The notes beneath the pieces are model-generated. The model was not told the DNA's origin. It did not search any database and saw only the letters and a program-made list of their open reading frames with translations. From Lagopus muta (lineage: Eukaryota; Chordata; Aves; Galliformes; Phasianidae), in contig NC_064443.1 of the NCBI RefSeq assembly GCF_023343835.1, forward strand, positions 15,066,001-15,130,000: DNA of 64,000 nt, read 5' to 3'. Position 1 is the first letter of the stretch. Every line of letters starts with the position of its first letter. Both the position numbers and the translations under genes were made by a program. Shown piece by piece: positions 11,491-26,300 of the stretch.

Positions 11491-14400
11491 TATGAATTCA
11501 TTCAACATTCATTGTCAGCTAACTTGCATTTTGCCACCATGCAGCAATGCCATCAAATTTGTATAACCAGAAACAGCGCACATGTTGAAGCATTGGGTTA
11601 CTGACCTGCTTCCAGTTATTTCTCATCTGCTTTCTTTGTCAGATGGCTGTCCTTGATACTGTTAGAAATGAGAGTCAGAGGCCCACCTAGAATGTGAAGT
11701 AAACTACTCATAACCTAAAATATTGCTGAGGGGGAATATGCAATTTCTTCCTCCCACCTGCCATTCCTCTTCATTTCCTATTTCATTTAATTTTCATTTC
11801 TTCTCATCCCCTCTTTTCACACCACCTAATTATTTTCATCCATCTCTATTAGTCCTTTATCACCACTACTACCCCACAAACTAACGAAAAGCAGCTGCAC
11901 TGTCAAGACCCAATTCAGAGAGCTGTTCCCCCAGCAGCAGTGATTTATGTGATCATCTTTCTTTTCCTTTTCCTTGTGTACTTTGGAAGACGAGAGCCTG
12001 ACCTTGCTGCTGTTGCCGTGCCAGCAGCTCCAATATTTGCACTGCACACACCAGCAATCCTCAGCTCAAGGCCACAGGGTCCACCTCAGCTGTGTCCTTT
12101 TGTATACCAAGCAGCTGCTGCTGATTCTTTGTTTGCAGCAGAGGACTAAATTGCCAGCTCCTTCACCTGTCCCCTTTGTTGCATCACCTACAGTCTTTTA
12201 CACCCTGACCAGCACCAAGAACTCAGCACAGTGATCACTGTAGGACTGCCATTTCTTTATGCCTCTGCAAAAGGAAAATTTATCACTACTGATTTGTTCG
12301 GACTGTTCTTGGACTTGATATCTAAAGTTGGGAAGAGCCTAAGTTGCTATCAAATGTTCTATTTGGGATCCAAGCACAGAGATGCTAGTTTTTGTCTGGG
12401 CTTTTTTCCCCTGCCACTCTTTCAGTTCCTTTTTATTTCAGAAAGACACTCCAGCCAGATTTGTAGAGGAAACAGATAAAGCCCCATTAGTATCTCACCC
12501 ACACCAATGTGAAACGGAGCAACAGTTAGGAAATGTTACAGGTTGAAGCCAATTGTCCGTGTTCCTCTCCTTCAAATAATCTTTCCTAAAAGAATCTTTG
12601 AGACAGTATTTGAACCTTCAAATAATTCTGCATCCTGGAGAACCTCAGTACTACATTAATGCTGAATATCAGCTAAAAATCCTTAAGGACAAAATGGACT
12701 TGGCTCTTAGTGAATTCAAACCCATGGTCAAATCTTCCATTAGTTTTCTCCTGGAGCGGTAGCTGACGGGTCACCCTGAGACTCGTTAAAAGCTTTGTAA
12801 TGAATGTAAGCAGGAAAGGAGACCTCTCAGAGACATCTCTGCCTCTCTCAGCACTACCTCCAGACACCCTCCAGCCTTTCTTCAACTCTGCCAACAGAAA
12901 GTCCAACATTTACGACACCAAGTACTTGCTACCAAAGGACTGCACTGGATCTGCTGTAAGCAGGTTTGTTTCTCCATACAATTTGCTGATCTAAGTCTAG
13001 CCTGAATTCGATTGATGTATGTGTGATAATTGCACTTACAGCTTTGCCGCGGAGTACAAGAACCTAAATAAAGCTTCCCTCCAGAAGAAGGCATGCAACC
13101 TTGTTATAACTTCCTGCTTTTTTATCAGAGTGGGATGCATCTTCAAAGCTGCTCAAGAGGAACAATCAGGTGGTGATGCTTTTTCTTAAGCAGCTTGGTG
13201 ATTTTACTCCATTTATCTTGGCCACTAGACTCTCAAAGACATAAAAAACTAAGCAGCACCTGCTAGTGCAACAAAAAAAAGTCTCACAGTCTGCACGTAT
13301 GCCTTGAAGAGCTAGTTTTAATGAATGCTTGATTCGTGTTGCTTCATTTTCTTCTGACCTTGACTCCTAAGAACTAGCAGGCTCAAAACAGCACCAAACA
13401 GCAACTACACAGGAAAAAAAAAGGTGGATAAAAACAGTCACCTTAATTGGTACGCCCTTACAACTCTTTCTCGTGAGCTAACACAAGAGAAGATTTAGAC
13501 TTTTCTAAGCAGGGGTCAGGGGCAGAAAACTCCAGTACCTGAAGCCCGAAAGTGTTACGCGTCTAGGCTGGCCTTTCCTGCCCACCCGTGCAGAAATGTG
13601 ATTATTACAAGAATTTCAAAATCCCTGTAAGCTTTTGTATTCCCTCAACAGCTGATTTCTGAATATTTTTATAGACCTATCTCCTTTTCAGCCTATTTTC
13701 GCTCTGCTTTTGTTGTAGGTAGCAAAAAATTATATTCTGCTTACACAAAAGCCTATTCTTTTACTTGACATACAAAATAAAGCAGATGATAAGAGCCCAC
13801 TGGTTTTATTCAGCAAAACTAATCTCATCACTTGCTGCACCATGAGCTTATAACAAGTATTCCACTCCACCCTCATAACTGAAAAACCTTTTTGTAGATC
13901 CCATCTTTTTCCTCTTTATGTCAGACAGCTTTGATTTGTTTACAGCTCCAGCCTCTGCAACCCTTTTCTAATTATTTTATTTGAGAAGATGGAATATCAT
14001 TTCAAATCGGCAGGCCCCAACTTACCATTTTTCCTCTGTAGACCTTGTGTCTGTGTACCCCACAGTTTCCAGCTTGGAATGCTCTCCCAATAAGAATTTT
14101 GTTCCACATTTGCCATCCCTGGGCAACACAGAATGAAACAGCCAACCCTGAACTTACAATCCAGACATTCACATATTTTAAAAATTGAAATACATCTTAG
14201 ATGGTTTAGTATTTACTGTTAGTATTTTTACTCTTGTCACTCACCTCAACTGAAGGCACAGCAAAACTTAACCAACTCAAATACACCTGTTTCCCTCAAA
14301 AAAGGATTTGACCCACAGTGTTTTCTTGTTTACAGTATCGCTTCGCAGCTCCACTCTTGAGTTAAAAGTGCTTTTTCCCCCCCTCAATAATTATTTGTAT

Positions 14401-17400
14401 TTTGACTGTTAAGACTGCCCGTTACATATGATCTATGAGACATTTGAATTAGGGACAAACATCAAGAGCTCTCAAATCTGCCACATCTTTTCTTAATAGC
14501 AGCACCTCAATATTGCCTCTAATGACATCCTATAAAAATACTTATACGTCTCCTACCCCATCACATCCCTTTCTCCATCACAGAATAAAGCTACGCAGAA
14601 AAAAAAAGTACAGATAACAAGATTTCTTATAGTCAGTGCTGTTCAAGATTTATGGACAAAACAACAAAGAGCAGCCCAAAGCTTTAAGAAGAGCTTAGCA
14701 TATCTTCATAATTGATTATTAGCCCCTATGATCCTTCCTTCCCACGCCAACCTGGACATTGTAATAACTCCACTATGAAGCACCTCCTATTGGTACATCA
14801 TCCACAGCCTTGACACGAGCAAAGGAGACCCAAAACCCAACTACACCTCACAAAGCATGCATAGCCCCAGTCCATGCATTGATGCCTTCAGTTTACATTT
14901 TTCTACTGCTACCCTTATGCTCCCAACAGAATTTGATTGGAATAGCTGTGGGAGGCTTGTTGTCCATATATTGCTGCGAGGCATGAAAGCTATCCGTGCC
15001 TGAATAATTAAAGTACTCAACTCTACCAAAAGTCTATTGCTTGCTATATTCCTCATTAACCTGCAGTAGCCCTATTTAAACTGATCTAATTAGTGTTTTA
15101 CAATCAAAGGCAGTGGTTCGGGGTAGAAGAGCTGAAAAATATAGGTTCACAACAAGAAAAGCTACTGATCAGGATTTTATCACTCTGCAAGTCAAAACCA
15201 AAGTTTGCATTATGAGGATAGGTAGGAAGATATTGTCTATTATATAGGAAAATTATTTGTTCATTGCTGATTGACCCCACCCTTCTCAGCCCTTTCTTAC
15301 AGACACCCAGATTCAGGATTTCTGAGCACATACAAGCCTAACATTAAGTTAAACGAAAATTGAAGAACTGACCTGAAAGCAAAGATTACCAACCTTAACT
15401 TTCAATTTATCGGAACCTCACCACGATTGAAAAGCTGGCTGCTCTGCTGAAATTCAGAAGGTTTTCACCTGCAGCTCTTGATTTTTTGCACTGCTCTACA
15501 ACACACAGGCTGAACTGAGTGTAAAACCCACCTAAAATACCCTCCTTGCCTCAGCGGTAACGCTTCTCACCTGTTAGCAGCAAGATGCCAAAGACACAGG
15601 TGAGCCACTCAACATGATCCAACATCCAGCACTGATGGGAATGACACTGACTATTCAGTTTCACGTTTGTGTAATATAGAGGTAAAAACATACTCACAAG
15701 AGGAACAAATTGGTATCAAAACTAGTGTCTGGACAGCTGAAGATCTACATCTCACAGATGATTTACGAATAAAGAGAGCATATACAATGGTTATGCTGAT
15801 CACTTCTTTAGGATTTAGAGAAATGAGCAACTTTAGCTTTACAGGCTTCATGGTTGCTTGATCTCACTACAGTAAACAGCTCCATATTTTTCCTTTTCAT
15901 GTTTTATCCTGAAGCAACAGAGCATTACATTAATTGACTTGTCTTATTAATTCAATAAGCTGCTTCCAAGATGAAATGCTTAGCTATGCTTGCTTGTTTT
16001 TGGCACTTTTTGGTTGTTGGAAGAAAAGCTTTAAGGCTAGAATTGCTCTGATGTTTTCCACAGTTCACTGAATAATTTTATGCACTACTGAAGATTTGCC
16101 ACATTTGGAATTACTGCAAACTGCTACTTTTTCATCATATTATAATTTAATTCACACTTTTAGTATGATAAGAAAACATTTAACAGTTTGCACATTATAG
16201 AATAGTATTTGTTCAGCAATATAGTTGTGGTTAAGAATTCATTATAGGTCACTCCTTTCTAGGACTTATAATTTGGACATAAGATGTATTTATAAGATTA
16301 AAGATGACATAGAAGCCACTCCATTCAAATGAATTATATGCAAGAAAATTCAGGGAGAAAAAATTGACCTTGCTGTAAATATATAGCAAAAACTATTTAC
16401 TGAAAACTTGAATAAGATGATTGAGAATTTTTTTTTTTTTTTTTACTATTACAGTAACTTACTGGAGGGGAGGAGAATGTATTTTAAAGTGTAATAAACT
16501 TATATCCCTATGAAGATTTCCTATATTTCTTAAGGGCAGATACTTATGTAACTATGTGGATTTCATACATTTCAACTTCTCTAGGAAATATAAGCTTCAG
16601 ATTTGCCTTTCAACTGGTAAAAAGCTGCTTTTTTTTGTCTGTGAATTGGGTGAAAAGTTATTTGTTTACTGAGCTTGTTCTATTTCAAGAAGGTTGTCCA
16701 AGGGTTGTCAGTGCTTTGAGAACTGCGCTTCTCTGCTCCAAGGCTGATGCCTGGCCCAGGCTGGGTTGCTCCAGGGAGCAAGGGCGAGACACAAATGGAC
16801 TGAAAATCAAAAAGCTACAAGAAAGGAGTCTGTCCCTGGGTAATCAGGTCAGTTCTTAGGGCTCCTGATTAGTATGTCTACAAAATCTGTCCTTCCCACC
16901 TCCTTCCTCTGCAGCAAGCCATGAGTCTGGCAGCTTTATTCTCAGAGGAAATGCTGGGGGTCCTGGTATGGGTTGGAGCAATGGGTGCAAAACTTTCTCT
17001 CACCATAGAGACAGCTACAATCACTTCTGCAGTAAAACCAATCTGGTGATCTCCGGGCTTTTTTGAGTGAAAATGCTGACTTATTTTTAAATGAAGGTTA
17101 TTGATCAGGTTGCTGGCCTTGAGAAAAGAGATCAAAACATAATTTATAGTTCGGAGTGACCCATAAGCTTTTAGCACTACGATTAATACCCACAGTTATG
17201 GTAATGCAGCTGGACACACTGCAATAGATCTTTTCCTGCAACGTTTTACTCTTACAGCCACCGCATCTAACTCTTCATTATGTCTCCCCATACTCTTTGC
17301 ATTTTAAAATTATCGTAGTGAGCAAAGCTCAGTGCACTGTTTAAGAGAGGAAGGAACATCTGGTAAACGGAGACTGCTGGGACTCCGTGGACAGATAAAG

Positions 17401-20400
17401 CCGTAGCACTTTTCCCCTGTATATGGAAATGCACTGTAAATTAAAGCTATGAATCCTATGAAAAGGCACAGGTCAAAAAGGAGGTGCGGAAGGGACATCA
17501 CCGTGCCAAGGTCATAATCAGGGTGGCGTAGCATAAAGTCACAGCAATGGCATGCACTTGGTCAGGATGGGTCGTGGTTGATGTCCTCTAAAACCTGACA
17601 AAACGTCTGCATACAAAAATATTCTGTTCCTCCTCACACCTTTTTAGTTTAAAATTAAAAAAAAAAAAAGTGAGATAATACTGAAATCTCAATACGGGGC
17701 TGCCTGAGACGGAGCTGCTGCCTGCCTGGCACCTTATTTTTTTTTTAGACAAGGAACAAGTTGTGCAGCAGGCCATCTGCCATGAGACACAAATGTCTTG
17801 TAACAGCAATGAGCCAAGAGCCACGAACCACTCAGCCCGAGGGGAAGATGTTTCAGCAGGGTAAGCAGCGAGGAAGGCCTCGCAGGGATGAGGTGATGCT
17901 CTCTCTCAGCTCCGGCTGTCTCTACAAACCGGGCTGCTCCCTGCAGCCTGCTCAGGCTGAGGCTCCCTGCTGCCTCACCTCTGCTACCAAAACCCTGAAA
18001 ATACCTTTTATTCTGCATTCATCTGTACCTCAGGAACCCTGACATACCTTACAAGCACAGCCCAAATGTCAAATGGGATTAATAGGAACCAGTAGGACAA
18101 TAGGAACTGTTTATGCTGAAACAGGACTAATAACAAAAGACAAGCAACATTCAGCACAATCTAGGGTTAGCTCAGGTCACAGCAGCTATGTAGTGTCATT
18201 TTAAAACCCTGAAGGGGAAATTTAACAAAATCTCTTTCAGAAAAATCCCTGCTCTTGCTATTGGTCTCAAGAACAGGCAGCAGAAACGTGGTACCTTTGT
18301 CCTGTCAGAGTACAAATGGCACTAAGAATATGAGAAAAGTGAGTGCTAATTGTTTATAAGGTGATGAGTAATATTCCCAGCTGGATACAAAGGAAGAGAG
18401 GGAAAGGAGATAAACAATCCTTTGGATTTCTCCTTTCAAGAAATTGTTTAAACAAAGACAGGAATGAGAGGAGTGGCAGGAGTGAATCTGCAGATGGTTC
18501 TGATGTCAGGGAGCATTCATCTTAAAGCCAATAAAAATGTGACAACGTGCTGTTTCCCAAGGCTTTTAAATTCATCTTGGTGACTGTTTAGAGATAAGAT
18601 AATAATGTAGCAGAGCATCCTTTTTAGTGCAGCACTATGGGGTATGGCACATGGGGCTGATGGGCTCTGGGGAAGGCATAAGACAATAAGAAATGCCCAC
18701 CTCATCACCCACTGTGCAAATTTCCCCTGAAAATCAGCCTTCCATTGCTCATGGAGTACCCCAGCCCTAATGCTGAAGGAAATGGTGAGCAGCTCCTCAT
18801 TAGCAGCATCTCCCACTGATTTGGTAACCCATGGCCACATCCCCCTCAGCCTTCTTCCCTCCAAATGCAGTGGCCCTATCCCAGGCCCTCAAATTAGTGC
18901 TGTGTCTGACCTGTTTTAAGTCACAGCCCCAAAGCCCACCTGATGACACTTCTCACGTTTGCAGCCACATATTTCTCAGCCTCTGCCCCAGCTCACAAGA
19001 CCTTTTACCACTCTGGAGAAGATGCTGTACATTCCCAACATACAGGTCTGTGACTTTATTCAACAAAGCAGGGCTAAGAGCAGCTGAGAAGAAATGAAGG
19101 CAACGACATCCTATATCTGAGCAAAACACACCTTCTGGTTCAGGATAGCCTGACTTTAGTTTTGTACAAGCAGAGGGCTGCAAAGGACAGTGCAGAATCA
19201 CTCTGACAGTTCCCTTATATGAGATTATCTGATGTAGTTGATATTAATCGATGCCCAAGGGCAGAGTGATTGGTATTAACCCAGAAAACCTCTCAATGCC
19301 ATGAAAAATAAGTCCATCCTTGTGTACTCCTAGGAGAAGGAAATAAAGCTGGAAACAAAGTGTTTAAAAACCTGCATTTGTCAGACTGATCCTGCTTAAT
19401 TAAACAGGAAATTGCAGGGCAACTAAATCAATCTTTACAAAGAAAAGCTGTTTGTCTGTTTACTGAAGAGGAATTTGTGGTGATTTATCTTAAAGAACAT
19501 AATTGCCTAATGATTAATACTGACCAGAGACAGTCAAAGGGAGGAAATGCAAAGCAGGAGTGATGTCTTGGTGCATATTTGAAGCACGGCAGAGCTACAT
19601 GCCACTGCCACAGTTACAGACTCCATGCACTAGCCAGAAACAAGTCTTGTTTACCTAAAAACAAACAGGAATTAATACTTGAGGGATACTTGGCCTCCCG
19701 ATAAATCTATCATGTTGCTTAAAAGGACAGCCTGTTCTTTACAAAACAAGATCATGGTCTTTTTTGCAGATATTCATCTCAAGATACACTCAAAAATACA
19801 GATCAGTGTGACAGGCTAGACAAATGAGCATGTCAGGGTTATTTTTTCATTATATTTATTTATTTATGTGTGAAGTTCTTCAGCCTGACAAAAGCAGTAG
19901 GAGTAGACACTGGAATTATTTGATTATCCAGAGAACAGCTAGTTCCTGGGCAGCTTCTCAAACAGCTGCTTTCTTTTACTACTAATACAGCACAACTTTC
20001 CATTTTAGAGATCCTTAGCACCTCATGAGGTGTCATTATAACTTGCAGTGCTACAGAACCACACAGGGTGCTGACTTGATACCAGGAAGCCTTGAATGTT
20101 CCCTGTGTATTTCCAGGAAAAACATGTACATTTCTCAGGAGCAGAGAAATGAACCTGAAGCTCCCTTTCTCCCTAGGCTGTAAAGTTAGGCTGTGTGTTG
20201 CTTATTCCCTTTTCATGACCCCATTGATTTTCTTTCTTAAGTCCCCAGCAGGAGGCTGAGCACCCAAGTGAGCATCACAGCGGAGCAATGCAGCGTATAC
20301 CTGCAGCATATATCTGCAGTCTCCCCCTGGGGCTTGTGCCCAAACCCTGCCCTGACTTCTAGATCCCTGCAGTGGAGGCAGGAACTGAACGCAGCCTAGC

Positions 20401-23210
20401 TCCATCCCACTGCAAAACTTCAAGCACTAAATACTCCTTTCCCTTCCAAAGCATGCCCATTCATGGCTTTACAGGAGATAAATCAGATTTGCTGCTCACT
20501 GCTGATGGTTAGCAGGGCTTAGAAATGTGGATTTCTCACCCAGACAATAACAGCATGAATGCAGAGCATTGGTAGGATGGCCAGGCATCCCCCCCACTTC
20601 TAGGATTTCATTCACCCATTTATCAAAGCAACATCCTCGAATTTAAATAGGCAGTATAAGTTGAATTTTGAGTGAAGAAGACTCAAAGAGAGGGCAAAGA
20701 TGGGCAGGTGGGGTTATCATGGAGCTTTCATCTCCTCCTGAGGCGGGGGCACGGTGGGCTTCACTGGCTCAGAGGAGCAGCCCAGCATGCAGCTGTGCTT
20801 CCTGAAAGCCGCTGGGAATAAGGCTTTGCTCACCTGCCTGCACGTAATGCAGACTGAAAGCACACAACTGCTCTGCTGTAGGACTGACTGAACGACCCAG
20901 GGTTTGATGAATTGTGATTCAATTCAACAGCTTCTGACAAGGTCAGGGGCAGCATCCTCTGCAGCCACAGAGAGGAATGCCATTGCTGTCCCTCTCCCCG
21001 CACCAAGTGGATTAGCAGATGGAGACAACTCCTATGCACTTTTAACTGGCAAGGGTGAGGCTAAGACTGTAACTTTTTAAAAACCTGCAGTTTTTTGATT
21101 ACTTATGATAGATACAGAAAACGCAGGCTGAGGTCTTGTGAAAAAAAGTAAGAAACCTGTCACTAAAACTGCATGTTTTAAATAAATGAGGAATGCTTAT
21201 TACTACTCTCAGTTGACTTGCACTGAGCTGAAATTTTGAAAGACTCCTTCTGAAGGAGGTGTCCTAAGCTCAGCCAACATGGGAGCACTGCACTGGTACT
21301 ACAGGAGTTTTGCTATTTTTCTGCTGTAGCTGAAATAAAGCTATACAGTGCTTGTTTTCTGGCTCAGTCATGTTTCATCCACACCTCCAGCATGAAAGTT
21401 CTGATCCTGAGAGTTAATGCTCCTTCCTTGGGAAAGCACTTTGCCAGCATTTCAGCCCCTTACATTAAAACAAGCATTATACTTCCAGCAACATGTTCTT
21501 ACCCTATTCTCTCTAAATGACTCGAGGAAAAATCTGCTCTTGGTTTGTTGCAGAAAGGAATCCGTCTGGTTTTACCCCGTAACTCCTCTGTGCACTAGTG
21601 ACCTAAAACCTTGCTTCTTAAAAGGCAGATTCACAGTCTAGAGCATCTTCCTCCATAATTTAGGAGTGGTCATAAAGCACAGTGCAAGCATATCTGTTCC
21701 TTTCCGTAGATCATTTACTGATTATTTATAGGCAGCACCGTAACTACTTGTTTAATGAGTGTTTTCATTCCTATGCCCCCATACGAAATCACTCTGCTAG
21801 TCTAATATCCACAGATTGCAGTGTGAATTCCCTATTAAGCCCTAACCTTTGTAATTACTCGATCCTAAATATTCTCATTTCTTCCTCTGTAGGTTCCAGA
21901 AATATCTGGCACATGAGGATCCCACAGCCACCCTCATCGATCCCCTGCCACCACTTAATTGAATTATAACACCATAAATAATCTGGAGGGTATCTCAGAG
22001 GTACCCCATAAAATTTTCAGGGATGTTGCCTGGCAGATGACCTATTTGAAGAGATGCAGACAGGTTTCTTGGGATTTTCTTCAAACTCATTATCTCAGTA
22101 TTTCCTGATGTATCTTTACTGCAAAAGCATTAACAATTAAAAAAAAGTATTGAACTATTTAATTTATGAACAGCTAGTCCCAAACCAAATTCCTGAGGAG
22201 GAGAGATATTGATCAGATAAACTTCAGGAACTGAAAGCTCTAAGACAGCAAAGCCTTTTCAGATGTGGATCTGAATTTTGCAGCTGAAGACCATCTCCTG
22301 ACAGTGAATGGATTAAGGAGATTGTTCAGGGAGCCAAATGAAGAAGGCACTTATTGCCAAGTACCTTCTGGCATCCACAGACATAATCTCCTGAAAAAAG
22401 ATTTTCACCACAAATAAATGCTTCACATATGCATTCAGAAACACAATTGCTTATCTGAATTAAAAATTCCGGGGCATTAAGGCTAATCTATTGGCAGCAC
22501 TGGACCTGCACTTCAGATAGATGGAGTGCTTGTGCTGTATTGTACTCCTGCATCCACTCAGCAGAAGGCATTCAGAGAACTGCTCTTCTCTTTGCTCGCC
22601 CAGCTGCGGAGTTCCTGCCTGCCCTGCTTGGGGGACAATAGAGAGGCTGGATCAGGCTGAGTGCCAGCCGAATGCCGAGTGCTATCGTATTAAGCAGAGC
22701 TCTGCAAGGCACATGCAGTCTCATGAGAGGTGAGAGCTGAGCCTCGTCCTCACCCACCTTCAATTAATGGCACTGTGAGTGCCAGCACCACACCAAAGCC
22801 CAGTGCAGGTGGTGGCAGCAGGTCCCCAGGAACCAGCTAACACTAAGAAAACAAATGCAAAGAAACCCAAAACAACCCTCTGAGCCCAAATTTCTGATTA
22901 AATACCACTAAAGATGCTCACGTAAACCATTGCACACCAAGGCATGAGGGAGGTGTGCAGAGCACCAGGAGACCCCAGTTGGAGCGTGACTGAGGGTACT
23001 CTGCCCTCAGCAAGGAGAAGGGAAGAAGAGTTCCCACAGAAATGACTATGACAGGACAAGGCAACCAGACACAGGACGGCTTAGAAGAGGACAGAGCCTG
23101 CAGTGACAATGCCCATCATTCATCCCGATCCCCAACTCCTGACTTCCTGCTTGTCTCTGAATTTCTGCTAAGTCTCCACTGGGAGACCCAAAGTATTCAT
23201 CCACCATAAG
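11491..23210. other. Intergenic, no gene seen
   Basis: About 11.7 kb without a supportable gene on either strand. It is mostly AT-rich, with a T run at 16428-16444 and an A-rich tract around 17657. A slightly more GC-rich patch with scattered CpG lies at about 17690-18030, but it is too sparse to be a CpG island. The stretch 19350-19530 has the look of a conserved non-coding element, with clustered TTAATTAAA, TAATGATTAAT and TTTACAAAG words. This is impression only. Confidence 0.55.
16428..16444. repeat. T homopolymer, 17 bases
   Basis: Pure T run in intergenic AT-rich DNA. Confidence 0.9.
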
Positions 23211-23385
23211 ACCGTAGAATCATTTGTTTTGGAAGGGATCTTTAATGGTCATCTAGTGCAACTCCCTTGCAGCAAACCAGGACAGCTACAGTTACCTCAT
23301 GTTGCCCAGAGCCTGGTCCAGCCTGACCTTGATTGCCTCCAGGGTCAGAGAATCCACCACTTCTCTGGGCAGCCTGTTCCACCAT
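23211..23385 (-). mobile_element. CR1 LINE fragment (3' end, older copy)
   Basis: The + strand carries GTAGAATCATTTGTTTTGGA, GGGATCTTTAATGGTCATCT, GTTGCCCAGAGCCTGGTCCA, TTGATTGCCTCCAGGGTCAG and CTGGGCAGCCTGTTCCACC, in the order of the complement of the CR1 3' region. The sense strand is minus. It is about 175 bp, 5'-truncated and more diverged than the copy at 11.4 kb. Chance open frames across it (23229-23522, 23299-23505 and 23333-23515) are repeat-derived. Confidence 0.93.
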
Positions 23386-26300
23386 GCTTGGAGCTCCCAT
23401 TCAGCCATCAGAAGCCAAACCCAGGGCCAGAGCTACATGCCTCAGAGCCATGTGCAGATGCAGCTCAGCATTTTCAGTTCCAAAGATTTTTCTTTTGCAA
23501 TATAGGACAGAGTGAACGGTGATTTAAGCTTGTTAGCTGATCCCAGGCTGCTTTATCTACTCCAACGTTGCAATTTCAGGTGTCTAGTTAACCTCTATAC
23601 CATGGCAGGGTTTGTAGCAGACAAAATCTTCCCTTCCAAAGCTTCAGCAACTCCTGGCACGCGACAGGGGCTCATTATAGGACTGACCTGCACAGAGAGA
23701 AGACGCCTCCAAGTACAAATTCCACCTATTCAATTATCCCCCATCCTACACCAAGCCATGCTGCAGGAGGAGGGTGCAGGGTGATGCGTGGTGCTTTGGG
23801 TACCTCACTGTCTTTGAAGACATCTGAATGTGCTCAGCACCTCCTCAGGGTAGTGAAATCCCATTGCTGCCTCTGTGCTCTGCATCACCAAATTCCCAAT
23901 AGCAACTGGGTCAACACCATCTGTCCCAGAAAGGAGAACATAAACTAGGTTACAAGTGGGAAAAAAAAACAGTCACCCTATTAAAGAAAGTAAGTAAACA
24001 TCCTCCACCGAGTGATTGATGCGTTAGAAAGTCACACAGCCTAATGAAGAGCACTATGAGCTGCTGGCATTATTATATTTGCTGTGACCTTAAAAAAGAA
24101 TAGCTCCAGTGGTCTCCAGAGTACAGCAGTGTATGTTCTTGGATTTCTAATACTAGTGGGAGCACAAAATCCAGCACTGATTAAAATCATAGAAGCTATT
24201 GCTTCTACACCGAGGAAGGGGTGAGAATGGATTGTATTACAGGCATTTTGACAGAAAAAATATTTGCTTTCTCAGTGGGAGATATAATGTGTCAGTCATC
24301 TAGTCAAATAGCAGACAGGCTCACTTCCACTCTAATGTAGTTTCAGCAAAGCCTGGTTTTACTCTATTCCATGTTGCACAATACGTGAGCTCAAGCCCTG
24401 TGCAAACGTGCCCAAGAAGCTCCTTTGCAGTCCTCCTGGTGCCACTGGAATTGGCTGCCCAGGTGAGAGGCATGGGAGCAGAAATGTGCCATGGAGAGCA
24501 CAGCTGCAGTGAGCAGCTCGTGAGCTGTGCACAAGGTTGCCATGCTGCAGCTGCATCACCTGCAGAGTTGTGGACCAGTAAGGGCTGCAGAGGACACTCT
24601 TTGTGTGTTTTTCACTTCCACTCAGTTACCCTCTCCACTCTGTCCCAAGGGGCAGAAATAAGATTGAAAAGAACCTCCCATAACACCAACTTTCAGTCTA
24701 CGCCAGTCCAACTACCTGACATATGTCTCAGAAATACCAGCAGTGGTTTGTTGTGACTGAGCACACCATAAACACTGGCAACAAAGCCATCACATCAGGT
24801 AACTTCCCTGGTCTAAGAATGTTCAGCAACAGGATTGTAACGAAAATAAACCAGCTTCAGGGAAAGCAGTGAATGCCAATTGCATTTTCATTTCTGTACA
24901 GAGGCTGATGGCGAGTTTTGTTCCATCTAACACTGCATTCAACAATATGTGACTAATTGCACCAGAAAACAAAGCAACGTGAATACATTTCCAACTTCAT
25001 TGGCTTCCATTTGGAACTTTATTAAACAAAAAATGGAAATAAAAATGAAGTCTGTCTCTTTGAGATTGAAGTAGAAGATTTAAACACATACTTTCAGACT
25101 TCATGCCACTCTTTCATATTTAATCTTCCTTTTTCAGGTGCAGTTGTGAGCCTTCAAGTGAACAGAATGCCTTATGCTTAAGACATTCATTTATTTTGGA
25201 AATTATATGGGAAGATTTCAAAGAATAGAAAGTTAAGTTTCACCTGCTTTGAGAGCGCATGAGAAGAGGAATACAATGTTTTAATTAAACGTATTCATAG
25301 AACAGAGTCTGGCAGAGCATATTTCTCCTGTTGTTGGGAAAACAATGGCATTCTCCCCTCTTTTGTTATACTACCTATGGAAATGAATAATTTCCTTTAT
25401 CCGTTGTTTTAATAAAATATCTATATTTTTATCAGTGTGAAACGTCAGATCGAACCACGTAGCTATTTGCTTTGGAGTAATCATAATATTACCCACAGCT
25501 GTATTCAAAGCACAAAAGAACATAGTAGTGTTAACTATAATTGGATTATTTTTCCAGAGAGTTGGAGCGATTCATTGCAGTAGCAGAAGTCTTCACAAAG
25601 AGCTGCTTTGCTGAAAACCTCAAATACCTCTACAAGAAATGGACTTGGAGAATTCACTTTGCCTTTGTGCCTGGGTTTTAATTATTGTCTTTTCTTTTTT
25701 TTTCCTTGGTAACGCACAGATTCTAATTATCATGTTTTAACGATATGATAGATGATTTAATAGTCAAACGTGGTCTCAGAGTACTGCATTAGCTTATCCC
25801 ACTCTGCTCTGAACCTCTTGGATCTGCAGCACATAGCACAATGACTCTTGAATACCACCATTACCTTCTATGTGGCCAACGTGCATTTCCTCCAGTGAAA
25901 ATTTCCTTTCCACGCCATGTTCAGCATCATTCCCAACACTGTTCCAGAATTCAGACAGGTGTTTCACTCCTACCCTCCAAACAGATGGCACAACTCTCTT
26001 GCTCAAGTAGTTATCTGTTAGCACAACACTACAGGGTTAAAAGCATTGAATCCGACATTTCAAGGCTGTATCTTCCTGCCTCAAAACAGGCAGGCTATCA
26101 CAAGAACTCGTATCACTGATTTTATCAGTTATTTCTAAGCAAGCAGGTATCATGGCTTAAATCACTTCTACTTCAGAAGGTCTCCACGGTGTTTGTTGTC
26201 TTTTTTCACACCTGGGGTCTGTGTCCTAATAGATGTTTCATGGATGACTCATCTGGCATCTGAAGCAGAGACTGAAGCCTTTATTGACCTGTTTGGTAGG

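Noticed and set aside
11215-11604. 129-residue open frame on the + strand
   Set aside because: It runs through the CR1 fragment at 11371-11490 and has no domain, so it is repeat-derived chance coding.
17690-18030. GC-richer patch considered as a CpG island or promoter
   Set aside because: CpG dinucleotides are few and scattered, and no exon or TATA/initiator arrangement accompanies it.
23229-23522. Three overlapping + strand frames of 60-97 residues
   Set aside because: They fall on the CR1 copy at 23211-23385 in different frames, as expected from a GC-richer repeat and not a gene.
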